A stretch of 52,713 nt of DNA, from the NCBI GenBank assembly GCA_009929375.1, contig SAAO01000031.1, forward strand, positions 1 through 52,713. Reading direction: 5' to 3'. Under the pieces are notes generated by a model that was not told the DNA's origin, searched no databases, and saw nothing but the letters and a program-made list of their open reading frames with translations. Position 1 is the first letter of the stretch. Each line of letters starts with the position of its first letter. The DNA comes from Bacteroidia bacterium. GTDB lineage: Bacteria > Bacteroidota > Bacteroidia > Bacteroidales > Paludibacteraceae. Shown in pieces: positions 8,984 through 18,475 of the stretch. The position numbers and the translations under genes were made by a program.

Positions 8984-9445
8984 ATGAAACAATTTCTTGT
9001 ATTATTTATCCTGTTTTTAGGTGTTGTGTACAGCAATGCACAGGAACAACGTCATTCCACAAAAAAGAATATATTTGAAAATCTGGCGAATCCCGATTCG
9101 GTAAGCGGAGCTGTAGCAGTTGTTACTCAGGATAAAAAAATTGAGAACATAATGCTAAATCCTCAGTCGAACTCAACTACTGTGACCGGAGGCTATCGTG
9201 TACAGGTGTTTTCGAGTAATACGCAGCGAACAGCCAAAAGTCAGGCATATAAAATTGAAAAAGAGCTTCGCGAAGTATTTCCCGAACATATGATTTACGT
9301 AACCTATTCTGCTCCTTTCTGGAAGGTGCGTATTGGCGATTTTAGTTCACAGAAGGATGCACAGGAATTGCGCTCCGAGATAATTAAAACATTCCCATCG
9401 CTGCGTAGTGAAACCTACACCGTGCGCGATCATGTAAATCTTTAA
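8984..9445 (+). CDS. exported SPOR-domain protein
   Basis: A 153-residue protein with a signal peptide (MKQFLVLFILFLGVVYSNAQ) and a C-terminal SPOR domain from about residue 68 (GGYRVQVFSSNTQRTAKSQAYKIEKEL...WKVRIGDFSSQKDAQELRSEI). SPOR domains bind denuded septal peptidoglycan, so a division- or wall-associated periplasmic role is likely. The middle is low-information. It is 39 bases upstream of folE and may share its transcript; no functional link to folate synthesis is evident. Confidence 0.85.
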   Translation: MKQFLVLFILFLGVVYSNAQEQRHSTKKNIFENLANPDSVSGAVAVVTQDKKIENIMLNPQSNSTTVTGGYRVQVFSSNTQRTAKSQAYKIEKELREVFPEHMIYVTYSAPFWKVRIGDFSSQKDAQELRSEIIKTFPSLRSETYTVRDHVNL

Positions 9446-9484
9446 GCAGCACGCACTACAAACCAGTAAACAAACCAGTAAATA

Positions 9485-10081
9485 ATGGATTTTAATATCA
9501 ATCAGCCAGTTCCGTTCGACCAGAGAAAAACCGATAATATTGCAACGCATTATCAAGAAATTATTAAACTTCTGGGCGAAAATCCTGAACGCGAAGGGCT
9601 GTTGAAAACTCCCGAGCGTGTGTCAAAGGCCATGCAGTTTTTGATGAATGGCTACGATCAGGATCCGGAAGAAATTCTTCGCGCTGCCATGTTTACGGAA
9701 GATTACCGGCAAATGGTGATTGTTAAGGATATTGATTTCTACTCTATGTGCGAGCATCATATGCTGCCTTTTTTTGGCAAAGCGCACATTGCTTATATTC
9801 CCAACCACAAAATCACAGGTTTGAGCAAAATAGCACGCGTAGTAGAGGTCTTTGCCCGTCGCATGCAGGTACAGGAACGCATGACTACCCAGATTAAAGA
9901 GTGCATACAGAAAACGCTCGAACCAATGGGCGTAATTGTGGTGATTGAAGCGCAGCACCTGTGTATGCAAATGCGTGGTGTGCAAAAGCAAAACTCCATT
10001 ACCACCACATCCGACTTTACCGGCGTGTTTCAACAAGCCAAAACCCGCGAGGAATTTCTGAATCTGATAAACAGGAAGTAA
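9485..10081 (+). CDS. folE: GTP cyclohydrolase I
   Basis: A 198-residue enzyme that converts GTP to dihydroneopterin triphosphate, the first step of folate/pterin synthesis. The zinc-binding motif MCEHHMLPF has Cys89 and His91/His92; the second zinc Cys is in [11 protein letters not shown]. The segment [20 protein letters not shown] is the family core. Length is normal. The next gene is convergent and its stop lies 6 bases away, with no obvious terminator between them. Confidence 0.97.
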   Translation: MDFNINQPVPFDQRKTDNIATHYQEIIKLLGENPEREGLLKTPERVSKAMQFLMNGYDQDPEEILRAAMFTEDYRQMVIVKDIDFYSMCEHHMLPFFGKAHIAYIPNHKITGLSKIARVVEVFARRMQVQERMTTQIKECIQKTLEPMGVIVVIEAQHLCMQMRGVQKQNSITTTSDFTGVFQQAKTREEFLNLINRK

Positions 10082-10087
10082 TTCTGT

Positions 10088-11233
10088 CTATTTGTTGCTA
10101 ACCTTGCTTGCTAATGCCATTAAAGTATAAGGTAAATACAGCGTAAAGTACGATAAATCGTAAGTGCTGTCTGTGAAAAATGAGCCTGAAATTCCTCTGG
10201 TCATTATCAGACTCAATTGTGAACCAGCCATAAAAATAAACATAAAGCTAGCAGCATACTCAAAATATTCGTCTGTGTTTTTCCATTTCAGAGCAAAAAT
10301 TATTCCTGCTACTATCATTATTATCAGAAACACAGGATTTCCTACACTTGTTTGTGACATAAACGGATTACGTGTGAAAAATACGTATGTACCATCTATT
10401 GTCCATAAAACAAACGGCATAAAAACGGCAAGAACAAATGCCAGTATAGACAGCGGAAACAGAATCTTCTTCAGCCAGTTGGTTTGTATATATTGTGCAA
10501 ACAGGAAGAGAGCTACAGGAAGAACTGCCGATAACCGCGTAGATGCAATTATTCCACACAATATTATCGTTAGCCAAAAGTTTTTATCTACACTATAGCC
10601 TTTTTTTGTATACCAAAGAATAAAAGTCAGCACGAGAAATCCGTTGCTTAACGAATCGCTACGGACAGCTACTTCCCACCAGTATGCAGGTGATAAAATA
10701 AGCAAAATCAAAAAGAAGAAAGCTTTTCTATATGAATTGAAGTAAATCTTTACAGTTACAAATGTAATTATCAAAAAGAAAATCAACCCGATACCTACAT
10801 CTCCAAGCAAATAAAACGGGATATTAATCACATGCCAGAGCGGGAATGGTGAAGGAAAATTGGTTTCGCTAACATGAGTATGAATACCATAGGGGTATTC
10901 TCCATTAAATAATCCTTCGAGAAAGAAACTTACTGCCGACCACCTGTCAACTCTTACGGTGTACGGATCAATATACAAAAGCCCTACAGCAATAAGAATT
11001 AAAGTAATTGACAGTAAAACAAACGATGAGTATTTAAATAATTTCTCAGATACTTTTGGTGACCATTTAAAATACAAATAAACGAATCCCAGAATGCCTG
11101 AAATATAAAGAACTGTAATCAGAGGAACAGAAATTTCTGTCCGTGTTAAGTATTTGAATATAAACAGAATATTGACAAATAAATAAAGTATTAGTTGCCA
11201 TTGGGTTCTAAATGCTGTAAAAATTTTTCTCAT
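10088..11233 (-). CDS. polytopic membrane protein, probable GT87/GT-C type glycosyltransferase
   Basis: A 381-residue integral membrane protein with about ten hydrophobic segments. Between the first segments and TM4 is a loop (VDRWSAVSFFLEGLFNGEYPYG) of the kind seen in GT-C mannosyl-/arabinosyltransferases (DUF2029/GT87), which take sugar from polyprenyl phosphate on the outer membrane face. Assignment rests on topology and this loop; no exact motif is recognised. It overlaps the upstream methyltransferase by four bases (ATGA), so they are translationally coupled at the end of the porZ-glycosyltransferase cluster. Confidence 0.55.
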   Translation of the reverse strand: MRKIFTAFRTQWQLILYLFVNILFIFKYLTRTEISVPLITVLYISGILGFVYLYFKWSPKVSEKLFKYSSFVLLSITLILIAVGLLYIDPYTVRVDRWSAVSFFLEGLFNGEYPYGIHTHVSETNFPSPFPLWHVINIPFYLLGDVGIGLIFFLIITFVTVKIYFNSYRKAFFFLILLILSPAYWWEVAVRSDSLSNGFLVLTFILWYTKKGYSVDKNFWLTIILCGIIASTRLSAVLPVALFLFAQYIQTNWLKKILFPLSILAFVLAVFMPFVLWTIDGTYVFFTRNPFMSQTSVGNPVFLIIMIVAGIIFALKWKNTDEYFEYAASFMFIFMAGSQLSLIMTRGISGSFFTDSTYDLSYFTLYLPYTLMALASKVSNK

Positions 11234-11958
11234 TTATGTTCGTTTTGCAGGTATTCGATAGCTCTTTCAAGGTTTGGCGTTTTACACTCATAGAATCGGT
11301 AAAATGCTATTTTACTGTGAATTCCAAATACTTTTCGTTTGATGTCTTTAAAAAAATAGTGCGCAATCTCTTCAATTTCAGCTGCAGAGTTTATATGCTC
11401 ATGTCGCATAAGTACTTCGTAATTTAAACCATACAGTAAACGAAACTCAATACCAGTAGTAAGCATATAACCAAGTTTCCACAGGAAAGTACCTTCGTTT
11501 GGTATGGCAAAGCGCAGACAGCCATCGTTTTTAAGTAGTAAAGCTGATTTTGCGACTACATGTGGTAAATTCTCAATATGCTCAAAAGTGGCTACTGAAG
11601 TGATTCTGTCGTAACGTAATGACAAATCAATTTCATCAATGTCCCTGTAGGAGTTTTGAATTTTGGAGAAATGCACCGAGCCTTCATATAATTTTGTGAA
11701 TGGCTCTACAATATCATATGGGTCAGATATTTCATAATCGAGCTGATTGAGAGTGCCCGCTCCTATTTCAAGTGTATGTTTTTTGTGATTCTGTTGCACA
11801 TCTTCTGCTACTTTTTTATGCATCCAGGCTTCCATTTTTTTCGAAACAGATGTGGCTGATGTGTTTCCCTCCCTATTCTTTTTGTAATGATCAGCATAGA
11901 TTTGTATAAATTCCTCCGGTAGCTCGGGGCGTTTTTTAGGAAATGCATCAAAGTTCAT
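11230..11958 (-). CDS. class I SAM-dependent methyltransferase
   Basis: A 242-residue protein with motif I LEIGAGTLNQ and a later ATFEHIENLPHVV segment plus LRFAIPNEG, typical of Methyltransf_11/23 small-molecule methyltransferases. The N-terminal 60 residues are polar and outside the fold. Position in the glycan cluster suggests a sugar or lipid-linked saccharide substrate, but that is inference. It overlaps the following membrane gene by four bases and lies 13 bases after the small EamA/SMR-like gene. Confidence 0.75.
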   Translation of the reverse strand: MNFDAFPKKRPELPEEFIQIYADHYKKNREGNTSATSVSKKMEAWMHKKVAEDVQQNHKKHTLEIGAGTLNQLDYEISDPYDIVEPFTKLYEGSVHFSKIQNSYRDIDEIDLSLRYDRITSVATFEHIENLPHVVAKSALLLKNDGCLRFAIPNEGTFLWKLGYMLTTGIEFRLLYGLNYEVLMRHEHINSAAEIEEIAHYFFKDIKRKVFGIHSKIAFYRFYECKTPNLERAIEYLQNEHK

Positions 11959-11971
11959 GTTCTTGTTTTTT

Positions 11972-12295
11972 TTAGCCCATAATCAGATAAATGGAAACCG
12001 CTCCAAGTAGAATACCTATTATTTGTTTTGTTTGAAGGGTTTCGTTAAATAGCCATACACCCATAAAAATTACAAATAATACAATAGCGGTAGAAAGTGT
12101 TGGGGCAATTTTACTTAATGGAAAGTACTTGTAAATATAGGTTTGAAAAATAAATGCAATTGCATATGAAATTGCACTAAATCCAATGAAGATGAGCCAC
12201 TTCCTGCTCATTGAAGCAGATAAAGATGCATATTTTAATAACACCTGAGCTGTAACAGCAAAAATTACACCCATGAAAACTAAAAAATATTTCAT
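11972..12295 (-). CDS. small EamA/SMR-like membrane protein (ArnE/F-like candidate flippase)
   Basis: 107 residues with four transmembrane helices, including a conserved-looking segment PLSKIAPTLSTAIVLFVIFMGVW. This is the single-unit DMT/EamA form; members such as ArnE/ArnF flip undecaprenyl-phosphate-linked aminoarabinose. Its start overlaps the stop of the GT2 glycosyltransferase by four bases (ATGA), an arrangement that fits a glycosyltransferase-flippase pair. The specific substrate cannot be read from sequence. Confidence 0.7.
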   Translation of the reverse strand: MKYFLVFMGVIFAVTAQVLLKYASLSASMSRKWLIFIGFSAISYAIAFIFQTYIYKYFPLSKIAPTLSTAIVLFVIFMGVWLFNETLQTKQIIGILLGAVSIYLIMG

Positions 12296-13212
12296 TTAGC
12301 CTGAGTTAAATTAGAGGTTTTATCAATAATATAAATGGGACGTTTTTTCTGTTCATCAAAAAGAAAGCCTATGTATTCGCCAATAATGCCCAGAATAAAA
12401 AACTGAATGCTGAACATTACTCCCAGGAATACAATAATGGTAGTGTATCCTGATACCGGTTGGTCGATAAATTTCATGATAATGCTGTATATGGCTACAA
12501 ATAAACTGAACAGCCCGGAAAGTAATCCCATAAAAATTCCAACTTTAAGAGGAAGTTTTGATAGTGTGGCAATGGCTGTTACCGAAAGCGATACGAGTTT
12601 ATGAAACGAGTATTTGCTTTTTCCTGCTTTTCGGTTCTCAATTTCAAATTCAATTGTGGCTTTTTTGAACCCGATTATTTGGATAAAACCACGCAGGAAT
12701 CGAACGCGTTCCCTGTAATCTTTTCTCAGAATTTCGGCAACTCTGGCTGAAATCAGAAAAAAATCTGATGCATTTACAGTCAGATTGTGTTGAGAAATCA
12801 GGTTAAGTGTTTTGTAAAATATTTTTGCTGTTTGTTTGTTGTTCGATTGTTTGCTTACCATGTTAATGATGTCGACATCGCCCTGCAGAAAGCGATTCAA
12901 CATCTGTGGAATTAATCGTGGTGGATGTTGGAGATCACTGTCCATGCAAATGATCGCATCTCCAGTAGCATAGTCAACACCTGCAATCATAGCAGCTTCG
13001 TGTCCGAAGTTTGTCGAAAAATGTATTGCTTTTACTTTATTGTTTATAGCCAGCAAATCAATTATCTCTCCTGAGCGATCTGTACTTCCATCGTTGACAA
13101 ATATCAGTTCGTATTCCGAATGGTTATTCTCCAAATTCTTAAGGATTTCAGCATAGAAATCCTTAAGAATTAATTCTTCGTTAAATACGGAGATAACAAC
13201 AGATAGTTTCAT
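12292..13212 (-). CDS. GT2 polyprenyl-phosphate glycosyltransferase (DPM1/GtrB/ArnC-like)
   Basis: A 306-residue enzyme: an N-terminal GT-A domain (VISVFNEE, NDGSTDRS, CMDSDLQHPP) and two C-terminal transmembrane helices from about residue 225, the layout of enzymes that load a sugar from an NDP-sugar onto polyprenyl phosphate at the cytoplasmic face. RKAGKSKYS just before the helices is characteristic of this subfamily. It starts 6 bases after porZ and overlaps the small EamA-like gene, so all are probably one transcript. Confidence 0.88.
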   Translation of the reverse strand: MKLSVVISVFNEELILKDFYAEILKNLENNHSEYELIFVNDGSTDRSGEIIDLLAINNKVKAIHFSTNFGHEAAMIAGVDYATGDAIICMDSDLQHPPRLIPQMLNRFLQGDVDIINMVSKQSNNKQTAKIFYKTLNLISQHNLTVNASDFFLISARVAEILRKDYRERVRFLRGFIQIIGFKKATIEFEIENRKAGKSKYSFHKLVSLSVTAIATLSKLPLKVGIFMGLLSGLFSLFVAIYSIIMKFIDQPVSGYTTIIVFLGVMFSIQFFILGIIGEYIGFLFDEQKKRPIYIIDKTSNLTQAK

Positions 13213-13218
13213 TCGCTA

Positions 13219-15543
13219 TTAATTTATAACCATAATTTTAGTAACAGCACTTTGGGTGCCGTCGCTGTTTGCACATATAACAAGGTAAATGCCGGTATTT
13301 ACTTTACGTCCGCGCACATCTTTGCCATCCCATGTTGCAATACCACCATTCGAAACAGTTTCAGAAATCAGATTCCCGTTCAAATCAGTAATTTTTACCT
13401 GAGTGTCAGCAACTAATCCTGTTATTGTAATAATTCCGTTATAATTTTCACGAACCGGATTCGGATATGCATGAACGTTGCTGAATGTTTCTGTGGCATC
13501 AACAGCATCACTTTGATAAGATATCAATCCTTTGCCTGTCCCGATATACACTTCTCCACTGACAGGGTTTATGGAAATTGATAAAATGTCGTTTGATAAC
13601 AAAGGACTATTTTCTGTTGTGAAGTGGTGTATGGTTTTTTGTCCGTTTTCTGACATCAGGAAAACACCTGAAGTTTCTGTTCCCAACCATTTACGATTAG
13701 CACCATCAATAGCAATAGCTTTAATTTTTTCGTCTTTAAGCAGATAGTCTGCCAGTTCAGTTCCATCATTTCTTGGAATTTTCACCCTTGTACAGGTATA
13801 CCCTTCATCAAAAACTTTTGAGGTGTTATAAAAAAGCAGCGGTCCCTGTTCGGTGCCGGCCCAGATAACTCCGTCTTTATCCTGTGCTAAACAAAGAATA
13901 TTTGCCGGGGTGATGGTATTTCCTTCTTCGTCAGCATCTCTGAAATTCGAAAAGAATTTCGATTTGTCATCAGAATTGTCTGTGATTGTCCCATTGTCGT
14001 CATACACGAAAATTCCCGGTTTGTATCTGACTGAGGCAATCCACTTTTGATTCTGATTCAGATTCGATATTAAGAAATCGCCCATAGTCGGATTAGTTGC
14101 TCCTGTGAATCTCAATTGATGCCAGCTTCCTGTTGCATCAAGAATTTTTATTGCATTTCCTGCTCCTGAATTTACGAAAAATAAATTACCATTTTTGTCA
14201 AATACTGCGCCATCTAGACGTATGTAATTGAAGGGGTTGCCATCTACTACTGTTTCAATAGTACTGTTTAGATGATTATACCATTTGTGAAATTCATTAT
14301 TTCTGAATTCGTATAGTCCTGTTCCATAGGATGTAACAAAAAAATGACCATTGTCAGACGGATCTACAGCTACGTTCATGAAATCTTTAACACGCTTACC
14401 TGTCACAGGTTCAATGTCTTTTCCAAGTATATTTGTCCATTGGGCATTCTCAAAAATCATTAATGTGCCTTCTCTGTTGTCCTCAGATGACCAGCGACCA
14501 CCTGCTGTTACGAATAACTTGTTGCCACTGAATGTCATATCAAAAGGCCTGTTCAGGGCAGGACCTTTGGGTTTATATTGGGTTATTTTATCTTTATTAT
14601 TCTCATCAAAGGTAAGTAATCCGAAATCCCCTGCAGCAAGCCATGTAATGTCACGTTCTTCATCGTATTCTGAATCATGAACAGAGCCGATACCTTCAAC
14701 TTTTACTTTGTTAAATTGAGTGTCCGATAAGTAAAGCTGGTTATTGTCGCGGTCAACAACAAACATTTTATCATCGGAGATGTTCATATTGCTAATGTTC
14801 AAATCGTGAAAAAGTGCAGTCCATACATTGTTGTCAAAATAATAGAGTTTATTCTCTCTTTGAATAATAATTTTTCCTGCAAAGCTAACCAGCGCTTTCA
14901 GGTCGCCTGTACCGGGTAGATTATCCACAGTTTGCCAGTATTGATAGTTTGAGATGTTCGGACTATTGAGTACTGCTTTGTATAATTTATCTTTGCTAAT
15001 AGCATATATGTGGTCCTGAAAGATTGTTGTGGCAATAATTTTTAATTCAGTACCATTTGGCCCGATAAAGTAGGTGTCGGCTATTTCGCGCTTTGTCATG
15101 TTGACCACCATTATACCAAAATCGCAGGCCAGATATGCCTTATCACCATGAAAACGAATCTGATTTACGCTTTTGCTGGCGCTCATTTGTTTCATATACA
15201 GGTCAGGAATATTGATAATTCCACCTTCGGTCATAACATCAATATTGCCATTATTGTAAGTAATCAGCAGCTGATTATTTATCCTGTCATTTTCAATGCG
15301 TGAAATGTTAGCATCGCTCAGCCCGCTAAGTTTGCTGTAAAACTCCATACTGAGATCTTCTTTATCAATAGAAAAGAGCGCACCCTCGCTTACAGCAAAG
15401 ATTTTATTTTCTGATTGTGCAATCTGAGTTACCTGATTGTAGGCTAAATGTGTACGCCATTTACCCATTGCGAGCTGGGCATCGACACTAAGAAAAGTTC
15501 CTGTGAGATAAAGTAATATGATGATAAGTTTTAATGCTCTCAT
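13219..15543 (-). CDS. porZ: PorZ-like T9SS surface component (beta-propeller plus sorting domain)
   Basis: A 774-residue exported protein. Signal peptide (MRALKLIIILLYLTGTFLSVDA) is followed by AMGKWRTHLAYN, then many two-component-regulator-type propeller blades (IWAGTEQGPLLFYN, RKWLGTETSGVFLMS, GEVYIGTGKGLISYQ), and a C-terminal sorting domain from about residue 690 (VHAYPNPVREN...NTGIYLVI). This matches PorZ of Porphyromonas gingivalis, a surface partner of the PorU sortase that presents anionic LPS to it. I use the ATG at 15543; a TTG two codons upstream is less likely. It heads the glycosyltransferase cluster. A different T9SS-exported propeller protein is the main alternative. Confidence 0.72.
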   Translation of the reverse strand: MRALKLIIILLYLTGTFLSVDAQLAMGKWRTHLAYNQVTQIAQSENKIFAVSEGALFSIDKEDLSMEFYSKLSGLSDANISRIENDRINNQLLITYNNGNIDVMTEGGIINIPDLYMKQMSASKSVNQIRFHGDKAYLACDFGIMVVNMTKREIADTYFIGPNGTELKIIATTIFQDHIYAISKDKLYKAVLNSPNISNYQYWQTVDNLPGTGDLKALVSFAGKIIIQRENKLYYFDNNVWTALFHDLNISNMNISDDKMFVVDRDNNQLYLSDTQFNKVKVEGIGSVHDSEYDEERDITWLAAGDFGLLTFDENNKDKITQYKPKGPALNRPFDMTFSGNKLFVTAGGRWSSEDNREGTLMIFENAQWTNILGKDIEPVTGKRVKDFMNVAVDPSDNGHFFVTSYGTGLYEFRNNEFHKWYNHLNSTIETVVDGNPFNYIRLDGAVFDKNGNLFFVNSGAGNAIKILDATGSWHQLRFTGATNPTMGDFLISNLNQNQKWIASVRYKPGIFVYDDNGTITDNSDDKSKFFSNFRDADEEGNTITPANILCLAQDKDGVIWAGTEQGPLLFYNTSKVFDEGYTCTRVKIPRNDGTELADYLLKDEKIKAIAIDGANRKWLGTETSGVFLMSENGQKTIHHFTTENSPLLSNDILSISINPVSGEVYIGTGKGLISYQSDAVDATETFSNVHAYPNPVRENYNGIITITGLVADTQVKITDLNGNLISETVSNGGIATWDGKDVRGRKVNTGIYLVICANSDGTQSAVTKIMVIN

Positions 15544-15649
15544 ATTCAAGTAAGCTGATTTCGGAGTGAGTTTTTCTTAAATTATTTGTATAGAATAAAT
15601 AACTGAAATTTAGCGGTTTTATTTTATATTCGTTCAAAAACAGTGTGAG

Positions 15650-16237
15650 TTATTCGGCTAAATCGTCTTTCAGAAACTGTACAAGTTTTTCTACTGCAAG
15701 TGCTCTGTGGCTTATTCTATTTTTCAGTTCTGCTCCCAATTCGGCAAAGGATTTATCATAACCATCGGGTATGAAAACCGGGTCGTAGCCAAAACCAGCA
15801 TTCCCGGATGGCACTGTGGCTATATTTCCGTGAATCATTCCTTCAAAATATAGCTCGCGTTGAGCATCTTTCAGAACAATTACAGTTCTGAACTGTGCTT
15901 TTCTGTTCTCAACTCCATCGAGTTTTTTAAGAAGCTTTTGCATATTTTTTTGAGCGTCATGAGGTTCACCGCCATAGCGTGCAGAATATACACCCGGTTC
16001 GCCATTGAGGGCTTCGACTTCGAGGCCTGTATCGTCGGCGATGCAGGTTAAGCCGAACTTTTCGAATACATAAGCAGCTTTAATCAGCGCGTTTCCTTCA
16101 AGTGTGTCTGCGGTTTCGGGTATGTCGTCGTAGCAGCCCAGTTCGTTTAGGCTTATAATTTCAATTTTATTTTCAAGTACAGCTCTGACTTCTTCAAGTT
16201 TGTGAGCATTATTTGTGGCAAAGACTAATTTTCTCAT
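15650..16237 (-). CDS. rdgB: XTP/dITP diphosphatase (Ham1/RdgB)
   Basis: A 195-residue house-cleaning pyrophosphatase that hydrolyses dITP and XTP to keep deaminated purines out of DNA. N-terminal [12 protein letters not shown], the [10 protein letters not shown] motif with catalytic Asp, YSARYGGEP and [10 protein letters not shown] are all present, as is the C-terminal [10 protein letters not shown]. It lies 106 bases upstream of the porZ-like gene on the same strand and has its own promoter box. Confidence 0.97.
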   Translation of the reverse strand: MRKLVFATNNAHKLEEVRAVLENKIEIISLNELGCYDDIPETADTLEGNALIKAAYVFEKFGLTCIADDTGLEVEALNGEPGVYSARYGGEPHDAQKNMQKLLKKLDGVENRKAQFRTVIVLKDAQRELYFEGMIHGNIATVPSGNAGFGYDPVFIPDGYDKSFAELGAELKNRISHRALAVEKLVQFLKDDLAE

Positions 16238-16259
16238 TCAGATATTTTTTACTTGTGTG

Positions 16260-16267
16260 CAAAGATA
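16260..16267 (-). promoter_or_regulatory. -7 box of rdgB
   Basis: TATCTTTG on the minus strand, 22 bases upstream of the ATG at 16237. Confidence 0.5.
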
Positions 16268-16466
16268 ATGAATTTCGCAAAATAGATAGAACTCATTGTT
16301 TTGATTATTGCCTTTGATGTGAATGAATCTATTGCTGTGTCTGAAAAACTTACATAACTTCTCATTCAAATCCCCTTTTTGATGGTAAATTTGTATGTTT
16401 TCGACTTGAAATGTGTAAAATTGCTCCTATTTTAGTTTAAATATTTACATATTGATTTGTTTTGGC

Positions 16467-16474
16467 TATTTTTG
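16467..16474 (+). promoter_or_regulatory. -7 box of the sodium symporter gene
   Basis: TATTTTTG, 23 bases before the ATG at 16498. It lies inside the upstream-extended frame that begins at 16462, which argues for the later start. Confidence 0.5.
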
Positions 16475-16497
16475 CATCAATAATTATTGCAAATACA

Positions 16498-17865
16498 ATG
16501 TTGGAAAAAGAAAGAATAAGTTTTGGCAGTAAAATTGGGGTCATAGCTGCGGCAGCAGGCTCAGCTGTAGGTTTGGGGAATATCTGGCGATTTCCGTATG
16601 AACTTGGTCAATACGGTGGAGGTGCTTTTCTGGTAATTTATCTGCTGTGTGTGGTTTTGTTGGGTATGCCGGTCATGATGTCCGAATTTGTGATCGGACG
16701 AATGGGACAGGCTAATACTGCAGGCTCGTTTCGGAAACTTGCGCCGGGTAAAAAATGGTGGCTGGTAGGTTTGATGGGTGTAATTACATCGTTTCTGATT
16801 CTCGGTTTTTATGTGGTTGTTGCTGGTTGGACACTCGAGTATATTGTGCAGGCTGTTGGTAATCAGTTTAGTGCAAAAGATACAGCAACACTTTCGCAAG
16901 TTTTTACCGATTTTAGTACAGATACTACAAGGCCATTGCTTTGGATGGCGCTTTTTACGCTTTTTACCGCTTCAATTGTATATCTTGGGGTTAAGGATGG
17001 AATTGAAAAAAGTTCAAAATTCATGATGCCAATGCTTTTTCTGATTATAATAGCATTGGGAATCAGAGCAGTTACATTGCCGGGCGGAATTGATGGCTTA
17101 AGGTTTCTTTTTCAGCCGGATTTTACAAAAATAAATTCTTCGGTTATTCTGAGTGCTATGGGGCAGGCCTTCTTTTCTCTTAGCCTTGGGATGGGTTGTA
17201 TGATTACATATGGATCATATATAAGTAAAAAAAACAATCTGCAACATACTGTGGTTGAAGTAACATTGCTCGATACTTTGGTGGCAGTATTGGCTGCTGT
17301 GGCTATTTTTCCAGCAGTTTTTTCTTTGGGTATTGATCCGGCTCAGGGGCCTGAACTGGTATTTATAACGCTGCCAAATGTATTTGCTCACATGCCCGGT
17401 GGATACGTTTGGGCAATTTTGTTCTTCATTTTACTTGCTGTGGCTGCGCTCACTTCCACTATTTCGTTGCTTGAAGTAATTGTAGCTTATCTGGTTGAGG
17501 AGTTTGGCTTCAGAAGGCATCGGGTAATCGTTTATGTGTCGTTAGGAATTATATTTCTGGGGGTACTCTCGTCCTTATCGCTTGGAGTCTGGAGTGATGT
17601 GAAAATCTTTGGAATGGGATTTTTCAACCTGTTCGACAATGTGACTTCAAAGGTTTTGATGCCATTGGGAGGATTGCTAATCTCTGTTTTTGTGGGTTGG
17701 AAGCTTGATAATAAAGAGATTCTCAACGAAATGAGTAATGCAGGGACATTGAAAGTAGGCTATTTCAAACTATATTTATTTCTCGTAAGGTACCTTGCTC
17801 CGGTTGCAATTACTTTGATTATTATTAATCAGTTAGGTCTGGGTAAGTTGCTGGGTTTTGAGTGA
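16498..17865 (+). CDS. neurotransmitter:sodium symporter family transporter
   Basis: A 455-residue inner membrane protein of the NSS/LeuT family, importing an amino acid or similar substrate with sodium. The TM1 hallmark AVGLGNIWRFPYELGQYGGGAF (ion and substrate site) is intact. About eleven transmembrane helices follow, as in the shorter bacterial members. Start chosen at the ATG opening MLEKERISFGSKIG; twelve further in-frame codons upstream contain the promoter box. Single gene, closed by a bidirectional terminator shared with mscL. The substrate cannot be deduced. Confidence 0.93.
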   Translation: MLEKERISFGSKIGVIAAAAGSAVGLGNIWRFPYELGQYGGGAFLVIYLLCVVLLGMPVMMSEFVIGRMGQANTAGSFRKLAPGKKWWLVGLMGVITSFLILGFYVVVAGWTLEYIVQAVGNQFSAKDTATLSQVFTDFSTDTTRPLLWMALFTLFTASIVYLGVKDGIEKSSKFMMPMLFLIIIALGIRAVTLPGGIDGLRFLFQPDFTKINSSVILSAMGQAFFSLSLGMGCMITYGSYISKKNNLQHTVVEVTLLDTLVAVLAAVAIFPAVFSLGIDPAQGPELVFITLPNVFAHMPGGYVWAILFFILLAVAALTSTISLLEVIVAYLVEEFGFRRHRVIVYVSLGIIFLGVLSSLSLGVWSDVKIFGMGFFNLFDNVTSKVLMPLGGLLISVFVGWKLDNKEILNEMSNAGTLKVGYFKLYLFLVRYLAPVAITLIIINQLGLGKLLGFE

Positions 17866-17870
17866 AATAG

Positions 17871-17908
17871 AAAAAGCCGGATTTTCAGAATGAAAATCCG
17901 GCTTTTTT
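17871..17908. terminator. bidirectional terminator between the symporter gene and mscL
   Basis: AAAAAGCCGGATTTTC (17871-17886) pairs perfectly with 17892-17907 around a 5-base loop, with A/T tracts on both sides. It serves the converging genes. Confidence 0.9.
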
Positions 17909-17918
17909 ATAACTCAGT

Positions 17919-18341
17919 TTATTTCTTTTCCTTAAGTAAGTCGCGTATCTCTGTCAAAAGCAACTCTTCTTTCGAAGGTGCAGGAGGAGCTGCAGGAGCG
18001 GGTGCTTCTTCCTTTTTTCTGTTCAGCCTGTTCATCCCTTTGATAAACATGAAGATTGCAAATGCCACAATGATAAAGTCGAATGTTACCTGAAGGAAAT
18101 TTCCATAATTCAGAGTAACAGCAGCTTTTTCAACGCCATCGATTATTTCGGCAGCTTTCATTTCCCATTTCAGATCGGTGAAATTAACGCCACCTACCAA
18201 TAAACCTATCGGAGGCATAATCACATCGGCCACAAGTGAAGCTACAATTTTTCCGAATGCTCCACCAATAATCACACCGACAGCCAGGTCGATTACATTG
18301 CCACGCATGGCAAAATCCTTAAATTCTTTCAGTAAACTCAT
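17919..18341 (-). CDS. mscL: large-conductance mechanosensitive channel
   Basis: A 140-residue inner membrane channel that opens under hypo-osmotic stress. The N-terminus [27 protein letters not shown] is the MscL amphipathic helix plus TM1 signature. TM2 is around residue 85-105. The tail carries an Ala/Pro-rich linker ([15 protein letters not shown]) before the cytoplasmic helix [12 protein letters not shown]. Length is normal for the family. Confidence 0.97.
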   Translation of the reverse strand: MSLLKEFKDFAMRGNVIDLAVGVIIGGAFGKIVASLVADVIMPPIGLLVGGVNFTDLKWEMKAAEIIDGVEKAAVTLNYGNFLQVTFDFIIVAFAIFMFIKGMNRLNRKKEEAPAPAAPPAPSKEELLLTEIRDLLKEKK

Positions 18342-18384
18342 ATCTTTTAAGTTTTAAATAAATGTAATTTATTCCTATCAGCTA

Positions 18385-18392
18385 CAAAGATA
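18385..18392 (-). promoter_or_regulatory. -7 box of mscL
   Basis: TATCTTTG on the minus strand, 43 bases upstream of the ATG at 18341. Confidence 0.5.
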
Positions 18393-18475
18393 TTTTTTGT
18401 TTTTTAAATAATACTACATTTACCTAAATAAATGTGTGTTTCAATGTTCTTTTGCGCCGTTTTAATGTTGTCTCA

